7,391 nucleotides of DNA from an uncultured Flavobacteriaceae bacterium (GCA_947311745.1 CAMZLT010000166.1:1-7391), one strand, 5' to 3'. Shown: positions 1-6,825, numbered from the stretch's first letter. The notes: a model not told the origin generated them from the sequence alone. A program made the numbers and translations.

Positions 1-1
1 A

Positions 2-766
2 ATGGGTAAAATAATAGCAATAGCAAATCAAAAAGGTGGTGTAGGAAAAACTACAACAACAGTAAATCTAGCAGCATCTCTAGGTGTTTTAGAACAAAAA
101 GTATTGTTAATTGATGCAGATCCTCAAGCAAATGCAACCTCAGGTTTAGGTATTGATGTTGAATCTGTTGAACTTGGTACTTATGAGGTTTTAGAACATA
201 CTGCTACTATAAAGGATACGATTACTGCAACAAATTCACCTAATGTAGATATTGTACCTGCTCATATTGATTTGGTTGCGATTGAATTAGAATTAGTAGA
301 TAAAAAGGATAGAGAATACATGCTAAAACAAGCTTTGGCTGAAGTAAAAGAAGAATACGATTATATCTTAATTGACTGTGCTCCTTCCTTAGGTTTAATC
401 ACATTAAATGCATTAACAGGAGCAGATTCTGTTATCATACCTATTCAATGCGAATATTTTGCTTTAGAAGGTTTAGGAAAATTGCTAAACACAATTAAAA
501 GTGTGCAAAAAATTCATAACGTAGATTTAGAAATTGAGGGCTTGTTATTAACTATGTACGATTCGCGTTTACGTTTATCCAATCAAGTTGTAAATGAAGT
601 GCGAAAACATTTTGATAATATGGTGTTTAAAACCATTATTCAACGAAATATTAAATTAGGTGAAGCACCAAGTTATGGCGAAAGTATTATTGCCTACGAT
701 GCAACAAGTAAAGGTGCTGTAAATTATATTAACTTAGCAAACGAAATCTTAAAAAGAAACCAATAA
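2..766 (+). CDS. parA: ParA/Soj chromosome-partitioning ATPase
   Basis: Cytoplasmic P-loop ATPase of the MinD/ParA family. With ParB bound near the replication origin it separates the newly copied origins, binding DNA non-specifically as an ATP dimer. The 254 residues hold the whole small (chromosomal, Soj-like) form. The deviant Walker A motif KGGVGKTT is at residues 11-18 with signature lysine K11 and P-loop K16. Walker A' is LLIDADPQAN around 35-44 (D38, D40), and Walker B is ILIDCAPS around 122-129 (D125). There is no N-terminal helix-turn-helix extension of the plasmid P1/F type, which argues for a chromosomal copy. The ATG start is placed as expected, just before the P-loop strand, and sits one base from the window edge, so its upstream signals cannot be seen. 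It is followed after one base by parB, the usual pairing. Identification is very secure; regulation is not visible. Confidence 0.97.
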   Translation: MGKIIAIANQKGGVGKTTTTVNLAASLGVLEQKVLLIDADPQANATSGLGIDVESVELGTYEVLEHTATIKDTITATNSPNVDIVPAHIDLVAIELELVDKKDREYMLKQALAEVKEEYDYILIDCAPSLGLITLNALTGADSVIIPIQCEYFALEGLGKLLNTIKSVQKIHNVDLEIEGLLLTMYDSRLRLSNQVVNEVRKHFDNMVFKTIIQRNIKLGEAPSYGESIIAYDATSKGAVNYINLANEILKRNQ

Positions 767-767
767 G

Positions 768-1661
768 ATGGCAAAAGCAATGAAAAAACAAGTTTTAGGT
801 AGAGGCTTATCAGCTTTGCTTAAAGATAGTAAAGAGGATATTATTACTGCTAAAGATAAAAATGCAGAAAAATTAGTTGGTTCTATTGTAGAAATAGATA
901 TTGCATCTATTCAAGTAAATCCGTTTCAACCTCGCTCTCATTTTAATGAGGATGCTTTGCAAGAATTAGCTAATTCAATTAAAGAATTAGGTGTAATTCA
1001 ACCAATTACAGTTCGTAAATTAAAAGGAAATGCTTTTCAGATAGTTTCTGGTGAACGTAGGTTTCGTGCTTCCAAATTAATTGGAAATAAAACCATTCCT
1101 GCATATATTAGACTGGCAAATGACCAAGAAATGCTCGAAATGGCATTGGTTGAAAACGTACAACGTGAAAATCTAGATCCAATTGAAATTGCCTTATCTT
1201 ACCAGCGAATGATTGACGAGATTAAACTTACACAAGACCAAATGGCAAAGCGTGTAGGGAAAAGCCGTTCATCTATTACCAATTTTTTACGTTTGCTTAA
1301 ATTAGATCCAATTGTGCAGACTGGTATGCGTGATGGTTTTTTAACTATGGGACACGGTCGTGCTTTAGTTAATGTAGATAACCAAGATACACAACTAGAA
1401 ATTTATAGTAAAATTATTGAAGATAAACTTTCGGTTCGTCAAACAGAACAATTAGTAAAAGAAGCTAAAAATCCTAGTGTTAAAACTGAAAAAACAATTA
1501 AAAAAGAAGCTCCTGTATATATTTCCAAGGCAATAAAAGATTTAAGTACCTTTTTTGGACATAAAATTTCTATTAAAACCTCAGGGAAAAATAAGGGGAA
1601 AATTGAAATTCCATTTCATTCAGAAGAGGATTTTAATCGTATCAAAAATTTATTAAAATAG
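768..1661 (+). CDS. parB: ParB/Spo0J chromosome-partitioning CTPase, parS-binding
   Basis: DNA-binding CTPase that loads at parS sites, spreads as a sliding clamp and stimulates ParA. The 297 residues show all expected parts. The N-terminal GRGLSALL motif at 11-18 is the conserved ParA-contacting segment. The ParB/Srx-type CTP-binding domain spans about 40-135 with NPFQPR (51-56), GERRFRA (95-101) and ENVQRENLDPIEIA (129-142). The helix-turn-helix region is about 154-180 (LTQDQMAKRVGKSRSSITNFL). A lysine-rich linker is followed by a C-terminal dimerisation segment from about 250 to the end. The first ATG is chosen because it lies one base after the parA stop; a second in-frame ATG four codons later is equally compatible with the motifs. 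There is no convincing Shine-Dalgarno sequence, so translation may be coupled to parA. I found no parS consensus in the window, so its targets lie elsewhere. Confidence 0.97.
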   Translation: MAKAMKKQVLGRGLSALLKDSKEDIITAKDKNAEKLVGSIVEIDIASIQVNPFQPRSHFNEDALQELANSIKELGVIQPITVRKLKGNAFQIVSGERRFRASKLIGNKTIPAYIRLANDQEMLEMALVENVQRENLDPIEIALSYQRMIDEIKLTQDQMAKRVGKSRSSITNFLRLLKLDPIVQTGMRDGFLTMGHGRALVNVDNQDTQLEIYSKIIEDKLSVRQTEQLVKEAKNPSVKTEKTIKKEAPVYISKAIKDLSTFFGHKISIKTSGKNKGKIEIPFHSEEDFNRIKNLLK

Positions 1662-2210
1662 ATGAATAGGATTTTTCAAATATTCTTTTTTATCTTATTT
1701 ACAGCTAATTTAGCTGCACAAAACAATACAATTCAGGTAAAAGAATCTGTTTTGTATCAAGATTTGAGTGATAATCCGATAGCTCCTGCAAAGGCAGCTT
1801 TTTATTCTGCAATTTTACCAGGTTTAGGGCAGGCATACAATAAAAAATATTGGAAAATTCCTATTGTTTACGCTGCTTTAGGTACATCTATTTATTTTTA
1901 CAAAAAAAATAATGACAATTACCAACGGTTTTTAGATGCACTGAAATTAGAATTAGCAGGTAAACCACACGAATTTCAAAATTTAGATGAAACAGGATTA
2001 GAAAGAGGAATTACAACATATAAAAAACAGCGTGATTTAGCATTGTTTGTTACAATAGGACTTTATGTACTTAATATATTAGAAGCAAATGTAGATGCAC
2101 ATTTACCAGATAAAAAATTAGATGATAGTTTATCTATTCAACCAAATATTTTTATGCTTCCTGATGTCAATCAAGTAAGTTATGGTTTAACTTTTAATAT
2201 CAAATTTTAA
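1662..2210 (+). CDS. DUF5683-type envelope protein of unknown function
   Basis: I recognise this as the Bacteroidota DUF5683 type by the block PAKAAFYSAILPGLGQAYN (42-60) followed by KKYWKIPIVYAALG. No biochemical function is known to me. The 182 residues begin with a hydrophobic signal-like segment (about 5-18) ending LAAQ, where signal peptidase I could cut near residues 18-20. There are two further hydrophobic stretches, about 65-80 and 126-141, the second after a conserved-looking TTYKKQRDLAL segment. The C-terminus (VSYGLTFNIKF) alternates polar and hydrophobic residues and ends in phenylalanine, as many outer-membrane strands do, but the protein is too small to call it a barrel. The ATG directly abuts the parB stop and one base separates it from dapB, so it is co-transcribed with both. 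A role in envelope biology is inferred only from the signal segment and the neighbours dapB and lepB. Confidence 0.85.
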   Translation: MNRIFQIFFFILFTANLAAQNNTIQVKESVLYQDLSDNPIAPAKAAFYSAILPGLGQAYNKKYWKIPIVYAALGTSIYFYKKNNDNYQRFLDALKLELAGKPHEFQNLDETGLERGITTYKKQRDLALFVTIGLYVLNILEANVDAHLPDKKLDDSLSIQPNIFMLPDVNQVSYGLTFNIKF

Positions 2211-2211
2211 A

Positions 2212-2916
2212 ATGAAAATAGCACTTTTTGGTTACGGAAGAATGGGCAAAGAAATTGAAAAAATTGCCATAAAAAGAGGCCACACCGTTGTATTAAAAAT
2301 TACATATGGCGAGGAAAAAAAAGACTTATCTAATGTAGATGTTGCTTTAGATTTTACGTATCCAAGTGCAGCTTTTGACAACGTAAAGTATTGCTTAGAA
2401 AACAATACGCCAATTGTTTCAGGTACAACAGGTTGGCTGGATGAATATGAGGATATTTCAGAAATTTGTAAATTGCATAATGGCACATTTCTACATGCTT
2501 CAAATTTTAGTTTAGGTGTTCATTTATTTTTTGAACTAAATAAACAATTAGCAAAATTAATGGCTGATTATTCCCAAATGTATGAGCCAAATATTACAGA
2601 AATTCACCATGTAAAAAAAATGGATGCGCCAAGTGGTACAGCAATATCTTTAACAGAACCAATTTTAGAAAATTTTAAGTTAGATAGATGGTATTTGGAT
2701 ATATTAAGAAAAGAAGAGGGCTTACCGATAATTGCTAAACGAATTGAAAATACACCAGGAACACATATTGTAGAATACGAATCGGACGTGGATATAATAG
2801 AAATTAAACATACTGCAAAAAACAGAAAAGGTTTTGCTTTAGGTGCAGTTATAGCTGCCGAATTTATACACAATAAAAAGGGCATCTTTACAATGAAAGA
2901 TGTTTTATCTTTATAA
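2212..2916 (+). CDS. dapB: 4-hydroxy-tetrahydrodipicolinate reductase (DapB)
   Basis: Cytoplasmic enzyme that reduces the product of DapA to tetrahydrodipicolinate with NAD(P)H. This is the second committed step toward meso-diaminopimelate (for peptidoglycan) and lysine. The N-terminal Rossmann fold shows GYGRMGK at 7-13, then DFTYPSA (47-53) and SGTTGW (70-75). The catalytic and substrate-binding block EIHHVKKMDAPSGTA is at 130-144: H132 and H133 match the catalytic histidine pair of the E. coli enzyme (H159/H160), and K136 matches its K163. SNFSLGVH (97-104) is the other family signature. At 234 residues it is shorter than the E. coli protein (273) but, from general knowledge, normal for Bacteroidota. 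The ATG is one base after the preceding stop and begins the first strand of the fold, so the start is firm. No Shine-Dalgarno sequence is seen. The longer ORFs on the opposite strand here are shadows. Confidence 0.97.
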   Translation: MKIALFGYGRMGKEIEKIAIKRGHTVVLKITYGEEKKDLSNVDVALDFTYPSAAFDNVKYCLENNTPIVSGTTGWLDEYEDISEICKLHNGTFLHASNFSLGVHLFFELNKQLAKLMADYSQMYEPNITEIHHVKKMDAPSGTAISLTEPILENFKLDRWYLDILRKEEGLPIIAKRIENTPGTHIVEYESDVDIIEIKHTAKNRKGFALGAVIAAEFIHNKKGIFTMKDVLSL

Positions 2917-2927
2917 AAAAACAAAAA

Positions 2928-4457
2928 ATGGATATAGTTTTACTTATTAATATAATTGTAATTTCCTCCTTTGTAATAGGAGGCTTAATTTTTAGTAATT
3001 TATTTACAAAAGCTGGTAGACAAAAATGGGAAGCTTTTGTGCCAATTTATAACTATTTTATAGCAATTAAAATTATTGAAAGACCTTGGTGGTGGACAAT
3101 ATTACTATTTATTCCTGTTGTAGGAAACATTATGTTAATTGTAGTTACATACGAATTTTTACATGTATTTGGCTATCGTAAAAAACGATATACATTATTT
3201 GCATTTTTAAGTTTTGGTTTGTTTTTAGCTTATGTGAATTTTGATAAAAAAACCAAATATATTGGTCGTAATAACGAACAAATAGTTAAGAATGTTACCT
3301 CTTGGACTAGTGCTGTTCTTTTCGCAATTGTTGCTGCAACTATTGTACACACCTATTTTATGCGACCTTATGCAATTCCGACTTCATCACTAGAAAAATC
3401 CTTATTAGTTGGTGACTACTTATTTGTGAGTAAATTTCATTATGGAGCAAGAGTGCCAATAACACCCGTTGCTTTGCCAATGGTTCATGATTCTATTCCT
3501 AAAACTGGTTTGCCATCGTATTGGAATAAAATTAAATTGCCATATATGCGTTTGCCAGGTTTGCAAAAAATTAAACGAAACGATATCGTAGTTTTTAATT
3601 GGCCTGCCGATACCTTAAAGACAATGTGGGGAGACCACTCTGGAAAATTTACATATAAACCGCTAGATAAACAGACAAATTACGTTAAGCGCTGTGTTGC
3701 CATTGCAGGAGATACCATGGAAATTAAAAATGGTACAATTTACATCAACGGAAAAGAATCCATTATGCCAGATCGTGCAAAGCCACAATTTTTCTATGCT
3801 GTTACCGTAAAAGATTTTAATAAAATTAATGACTTATTAAAGACCTATAAAATTAAAGAAGCTAGACGAACTTACGACGGAAAAATTCTTTTAAACTTAG
3901 ATGACGAAACTGCGAAAAGAGTTAAAAATAATCCGAATGTAATTGGTTTGGAAAAGCAAATTTCTCCTAAAGGAAAATATGACAAATCTATTTTTCCGCA
4001 CGACGAAAGATACAAATGGTCTATTGATAATTTTGGACCAATTTACATGCCAAAAAAAGGAGAAACTATTACATTAACTGCAGATAACATTCCTTTTTAT
4101 AGAGATGTCTTACGTCGTTATGAAGGTGTTAGTTTTGCTGAAAATGGTAATGAATTCTTTATAAATGGTAAAAAAACAGACACCTATACTTTTAAACAAG
4201 ATTACTATTGGATGATGGGAGATAATCGTCAAAATTCATTAGATGCTAGATATTGGGGATACGTTCCGTTTGATCATGTAGTAGGAAAACCCGTGTTTAT
4301 TTGGATGAGTTGGGATGGTAAAAGTCCACGATGGGAACGTTGGTTTACAACCGTTGGCGGAAGTGGAAAACCTGTTTCGTATTTATACTATTTTATTGGA
4401 TTGGTTATTTTGTATTTAGGTTATAAAAACTTTATCAAGAAAAAAAAGGAGGAATAA
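2928..4457 (+). CDS. lepB: Signal peptidase I, large Bacteroidota form with N-terminal DUF5684-like membrane domain
   Basis: Membrane serine/lysine protease (family S26) that removes signal peptides from exported proteins. The catalytic part begins after a membrane segment at about 126-145: IPTSSLEKSL (150-159) holds the nucleophile S154, followed by GDYLFVSKFHYGARVP. NYVKRCVAIAGD (251-262) holds the general base K254. GDNRQNSLDARYWGYV (431-446) is the C-terminal signature box. Leucine follows the serine where E. coli has methionine. Residues about 280-425, between the lysine box and the last box, form a large insertion typical of this group. Ahead of the protease lie about 110 residues with three hydrophobic segments (about 3-25, 55-80, 86-104) and the motif WEAFVPIYNYFIAIKIIERPWWW, matching the DUF5684 type. 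A further membrane segment lies at 484-501, then a lysine-rich tail. At 509 residues it is much longer than the 324-residue E. coli enzyme. The gap after dapB is 11 bases, so it is in the operon. Confidence 0.95.
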   Translation: MDIVLLINIIVISSFVIGGLIFSNLFTKAGRQKWEAFVPIYNYFIAIKIIERPWWWTILLFIPVVGNIMLIVVTYEFLHVFGYRKKRYTLFAFLSFGLFLAYVNFDKKTKYIGRNNEQIVKNVTSWTSAVLFAIVAATIVHTYFMRPYAIPTSSLEKSLLVGDYLFVSKFHYGARVPITPVALPMVHDSIPKTGLPSYWNKIKLPYMRLPGLQKIKRNDIVVFNWPADTLKTMWGDHSGKFTYKPLDKQTNYVKRCVAIAGDTMEIKNGTIYINGKESIMPDRAKPQFFYAVTVKDFNKINDLLKTYKIKEARRTYDGKILLNLDDETAKRVKNNPNVIGLEKQISPKGKYDKSIFPHDERYKWSIDNFGPIYMPKKGETITLTADNIPFYRDVLRRYEGVSFAENGNEFFINGKKTDTYTFKQDYYWMMGDNRQNSLDARYWGYVPFDHVVGKPVFIWMSWDGKSPRWERWFTTVGGSGKPVSYLYYFIGLVILYLGYKNFIKKKKEE

Positions 4458-4461
4458 TTTG
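4448..4461 (+). promoter_or_regulatory. Strong Shine-Dalgarno sequence and TTG start for the WbqC gene
   Basis: GGAGG at 4448-4452, six bases before a TTG at 4459, lies inside the last codons of lepB (Lys-Glu-Glu). It is the only full Shine-Dalgarno match I see in front of a gene start in this window. It decides the start: the next in-frame ATG (4507) would remove the conserved N-terminal family motif HPTYFPTILQY. Confidence 0.75.
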
Positions 4462-5079
4462 CTATTTCATCCAACATATTTTCCAACAATTTTGCAATAT
4501 CAAAAAATGATAGAAGCAAAGGCTATTATTTTTGAAGTATCGGATAATTTTCAAAAACAAACCTACAGAAATAGATGCTATATTTATGGTGCAAATGGGA
4601 AACAACTTTTAAATGTTCCGATAGTTAAAGGTTCTAGCAAGCAAAAAACAAAAGATATAAAAATTAGCTATGCCGAAAATTGGCAAAAAGAACATTTAAA
4701 ATCATTGGACTCGGCTTATAAATCCTCTCCATTTTACGAATTTTACATCGATGATATATTGCCATTTTTTACGAATAAAACAACTTTTTTACTCGATTTT
4801 AATATAAAAATATTCGAATTAGTAAATTCTTTATTACCAATTAAAATCTCCTATTCCAAATCTATAGAGTACCAAGTAAAAGTAAAGAATGATTATCGAT
4901 TTTTAGTCCATGCAAAGCAAGAAACAGCTGCCATTTTACCAAAATATACGCAAGTATTTTCTGAAAAACATGGTTATATTAAAAATCTAAGTATTTTAGA
5001 TTTACTTTTTAATGAAGGACCAAACGCAGTTCTATATTTAGAAAAAAACTTATATTATTATAAGAAGCGTTTAGAATAG
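4459..5079 (+). CDS. WbqC-family protein
   Basis: Member of the WbqC-like family, named after a gene in O-antigen clusters; no reaction is established to my knowledge. Visible family features in the 206 residues are the N-terminal HPTYFPTILQYQKM (4-17), FQKQTYRNRCYIYG (31-44), LNVPI (51-55), the central block NWQKEHLKSLDSAYKSSPFYEFY (74-96, shown by its key residues W75, H79, Y87, F92) and the C-terminal YTQVFSEKHGYIKNLSILDLLFNEGP (163-188). There is no signal peptide or membrane segment, so it is probably cytoplasmic. The TTG start is preferred over the ATG 16 codons later because the N-terminal motif lies upstream of that ATG and a strong Shine-Dalgarno sequence precedes the TTG. It follows lepB by one base and closes the operon. 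A role in envelope or surface polysaccharide metabolism is an inference from the family name and position only. Confidence 0.88.
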   Translation: MLFHPTYFPTILQYQKMIEAKAIIFEVSDNFQKQTYRNRCYIYGANGKQLLNVPIVKGSSKQKTKDIKISYAENWQKEHLKSLDSAYKSSPFYEFYIDDILPFFTNKTTFLLDFNIKIFELVNSLLPIKISYSKSIEYQVKVKNDYRFLVHAKQETAAILPKYTQVFSEKHGYIKNLSILDLLFNEGPNAVLYLEKNLYYYKKRLE

Positions 5080-5083
5080 TTCT

Positions 5084-5118
5084 ATCTAAATAAAAAACAG
5101 AATATTTTTTCTTTAGAT
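5084..5118 (+). terminator. AT-rich hairpin after the operon, likely terminator
   Basis: The arms at 5084-5097 and 5105-5118 match in 13 of 14 positions (one mismatch, T5091 against C5111) around a 7-base loop. The first arm begins four bases after the WbqC stop. The inner part of the stem is six A-T pairs, so the 3' arm carries the T-run itself. The low GC content makes it a weaker terminator than the one at 6826, but its place and near-perfect symmetry support the call. Confidence 0.6.
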
Positions 5119-5279
5119 CAATATTAAAAATGAGTGTATCAATAGTATTTCTGTGAGATAAAATTAAAATGGAAAATTTTCACATCTTAAATTCAAGAGA
5201 TAAATGCAACTTTTTCGAGGCTTAGAGATTAAATTTATTTTTTCAAAAGAAATGGAATAAATCCCTTATTCATGACAAT
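5119..5279. other. Non-coding stretch between operon and htrA control region
   Basis: I see no credible gene. The longest ATG-led frame noticed, at 5169-5225, would encode only 18 residues and has no ribosome-binding site. A perfect 10-base palindrome GAAAATTTTC lies at 5172-5181. A 6-bp inverted repeat, GAATAA (5255-5260) and TTATTC (5266-5271) around ATCCC, stands eight bases before the first GTTAA repeat and might belong to the same control region. Confidence 0.5.
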
Positions 5280-5315
5280 GTTAAAGTTTGTTAATAATGC
5301 GTTAAGTAGCGTTAA
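5280..5315 (+). promoter_or_regulatory. Four phased GTTAA direct repeats upstream of htrA (putative activator-binding array)
   Basis: GTTAA occurs at 5280, 5290, 5301 and 5311, giving start-to-start distances of 10, 11 and 10 bp, about one helical turn each, so all copies face the same side of the DNA. The first two are preceded by T (TGTTAA) and the last two by GC (GCGTTAA). The array ends two bases before the proposed -33 element of the htrA promoter. Tandem half-sites at 10-11 bp are the usual layout for OmpR/PhoB-type response regulators; that this protein class binds here is an inference. Confidence 0.55.
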
Positions 5316-5317
5316 AA

Positions 5318-5350
5318 TTGAATTACAAAACAATATTTTTTATAATTTTG
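5318..5350 (+). promoter_or_regulatory. Bacteroidota-type promoter for htrA
   Basis: TAATTTTG at 5343-5350 fits the Bacteroidota -7 consensus TAnnTTTG exactly. TTG at 5318-5320 is a possible -33 element, 22 bases upstream of it, at the long end of the usual spacing. Transcription would begin near 5355, leaving a leader of about 25 bases before the ATG at 5381. In AT-rich DNA such matches can arise by chance, but the position between the repeat array and the gene supports it. Confidence 0.55.
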
Positions 5351-5380
5351 AGTATTATTTTAAATAAAAATACAATAGAT

Positions 5381-6799
5381 ATGAAAAAAATAGTAAGTTT
5401 AGTTTTCGTTTCCTTTTTGGGAGGAGTTGTATCCTTATCAGCATATTTGTTTTTTTTCAAGCAAAGTAATTCCGAAATTATCGTAGCTAATTCTAAGGAT
5501 AAGACCGATTATTTTGTGCAAACAGTAAATACAAATACTTCAGCAAGTACAACTAGTACATTAAATATTGATTTTACTAAAGCGGCAGAAACTTCGGTAA
5601 ATGCAGTTGTACATGTTAAAAACACAGCAATTCAAACCGTAGTTGATCCGTATGCACAGTTGTTTTATGGCAGACGAAATGCCAAAAGACAATATGCACA
5701 AGTTGGTACAGGTTCTGGTGTAATTATTTCAAAAGATGGGTATATTATTACAAACAATCACGTTATAAAAGGTGCAACAGATATTGAAATAACCCTAAAT
5801 AACAAGAAAAAATATAAGGCAGAATTGATAGGAACAGATTCTAAAAGTGATATTGCTTTATTGAAAATTGATGCGACAAATTTACCTTTTTTAACTTTCG
5901 GAAATTCCGATTTTATAAAAGTTGGCGAATGGGTTTTAGCTGTTGGAAATCCGTATAATTTAACTTCAACAGTTACCGCAGGAATTGTAAGTGCAAAAGC
6001 ACGAGATTTAGAAGGAAATTTAAAACAAGATTCATTTATTCAAACTGATGCTGCCGTAAATCCAGGAAATAGCGGAGGAGCTTTAGTAAATACAAGAGGT
6101 GAATTAATCGGTATTAATACTGCGATCTCATCAAAAACTGGTGCTTTTGTTGGTTATTCTTTTGCAGTTCCTTCGAATATTGCAAAAAAAGTAATTGAGG
6201 ACTTATTGGAGTTTGGAAATGTGCAACATGCAATTTTAGGTGTTAACGGAGCAGAATTAAATGGTATTAACGCAAAAGGTTTGCACACTACTGTAACGGA
6301 AGGTTTTTATATCGGAAGTATAGAAAAAAAATCTGGTGCTGAAAAAGCAGGAATACAAAAAAAAGATATTATCATAGACATTGATGGTGTTAAAATTGCA
6401 TCGTTTTCAGATTTAACAGGTTATATTGGTTCAAAAGAACCAAACGATGTAGTGGAAGTAACGGTTTTGCGAAATGAAAAAACACTAACTTTTAAAGTTA
6501 CTTTAGATAAAAAAGAGTCGTATCATGCTAAAAATTTCGGGTTTAGTTTAAAAGATTTAACACGAAACGAATTAAAAAAATATCAAATTCGTTCTGGAGC
6601 AAAGATAACAACAATACAAAATGATGAATTGCTAAAATATGGCGTTTCGGAAGGATTTATTATTCTGAAAATAAATAATTTACCAATCGAAAATGCAGAA
6701 CAAGCACAACAAATACTAAATAATAAAGCTTCTAATCGTGTTTTACGTATTGAAATGTTAAATCTTAACGGCGAATTAGAACGTTATATTTTTAGATAA
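5381..6799 (+). CDS. HtrA/DegP-type periplasmic serine protease with two PDZ domains
   Basis: Envelope protease/chaperone (S1C family, DegP/DegQ-like) that degrades misfolded exported proteins. The 472 residues begin with MKK and a hydrophobic segment (about 4-26) lacking an obvious AxA cleavage site, so it may be a signal peptide or a membrane anchor. A Ser/Thr/Asn-rich linker follows. The trypsin-like domain spans about 65-275 with the full triad: H127 in TNNHVI, D157 in SDIALLKI and S231 in NPGNSGGAL. PDZ1 lies at about 280-375 and the more divergent PDZ2 at about 385-468 (EGFIILKINNLPIENAEQA). The region around PDPYAQLFYG (near 87-97) corresponds to the LA loop. The ATG at 5381 is chosen over an in-frame TTG at 5318 because the TTG would put 21 residues before the signal segment and overlaps the promoter. 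It is a single-gene unit with its own promoter and terminator. DegP and DegQ cannot be told apart by sequence here. Confidence 0.93.
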   Translation: MKKIVSLVFVSFLGGVVSLSAYLFFFKQSNSEIIVANSKDKTDYFVQTVNTNTSASTTSTLNIDFTKAAETSVNAVVHVKNTAIQTVVDPYAQLFYGRRNAKRQYAQVGTGSGVIISKDGYIITNNHVIKGATDIEITLNNKKKYKAELIGTDSKSDIALLKIDATNLPFLTFGNSDFIKVGEWVLAVGNPYNLTSTVTAGIVSAKARDLEGNLKQDSFIQTDAAVNPGNSGGALVNTRGELIGINTAISSKTGAFVGYSFAVPSNIAKKVIEDLLEFGNVQHAILGVNGAELNGINAKGLHTTVTEGFYIGSIEKKSGAEKAGIQKKDIIIDIDGVKIASFSDLTGYIGSKEPNDVVEVTVLRNEKTLTFKVTLDKKESYHAKNFGFSLKDLTRNELKKYQIRSGAKITTIQNDELLKYGVSEGFIILKINNLPIENAEQAQQILNNKASNRVLRIEMLNLNGELERYIFR

Positions 6800-6825
6800 G
6801 TTTGATTATACATGTTAGTTTTTTT

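Larger units (their letters stand above)
2..5079 (+). other. Probable six-gene operon parA-parB-DUF5683-dapB-lepB-wbqC
   Basis: Six same-strand genes are separated by only 1, 0, 1, 11 and 1 bases, with no room for internal terminators, and an inverted repeat lies right after the last stop. Transcription presumably begins left of the window. Three of the junctions are stop-then-ATG without a Shine-Dalgarno sequence, which fits translational coupling or the SD-independent initiation common in flavobacteria. Co-transcription is inferred from spacing alone. Confidence 0.8.

Noticed and set aside
1164..1171. CGTGAAAA as part of a parS site within parB
   Set aside because: Only one half resembles the parS consensus (TGTTNCACGTGNAACA type). 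The other half does not mirror it, and it lies in codons for the conserved ENVQREN motif. I saw no better parS match in the window.
2232..2486. Open frame of 84 codons on the - strand inside dapB
   Set aside because: It is a shadow of dapB, which has full family motifs. The antisense product matches no family pattern I recognise.
2604..2924. Open frame of 106 codons on the - strand inside the 3' part of dapB
   Set aside because: Its hydrophobic, low-information product arises from the reverse complement of dapB codons, and there is no supporting start signal.
5206..5215. GCAACTTTTT resembling the upstream box of an extracytoplasmic-function sigma promoter
   Set aside because: I find no matching downstream box at a suitable distance and no gene in the right position, and the run of T is common in this AT-rich DNA.
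5169..5225. Possible 18-residue peptide (ATG at 5169, TAG at 5223)
   Set aside because: It is very short, has no Shine-Dalgarno sequence, and has no recognisable composition or neighbour support.
5318..5380. TTG-initiated 21-residue N-terminal extension of the htrA reading frame
   Set aside because: It would bury the signal segment, has no ribosome-binding site, and overlaps the -33 and -7 promoter elements. ATG at 5381 gives a standard MKK signal-type N-terminus.
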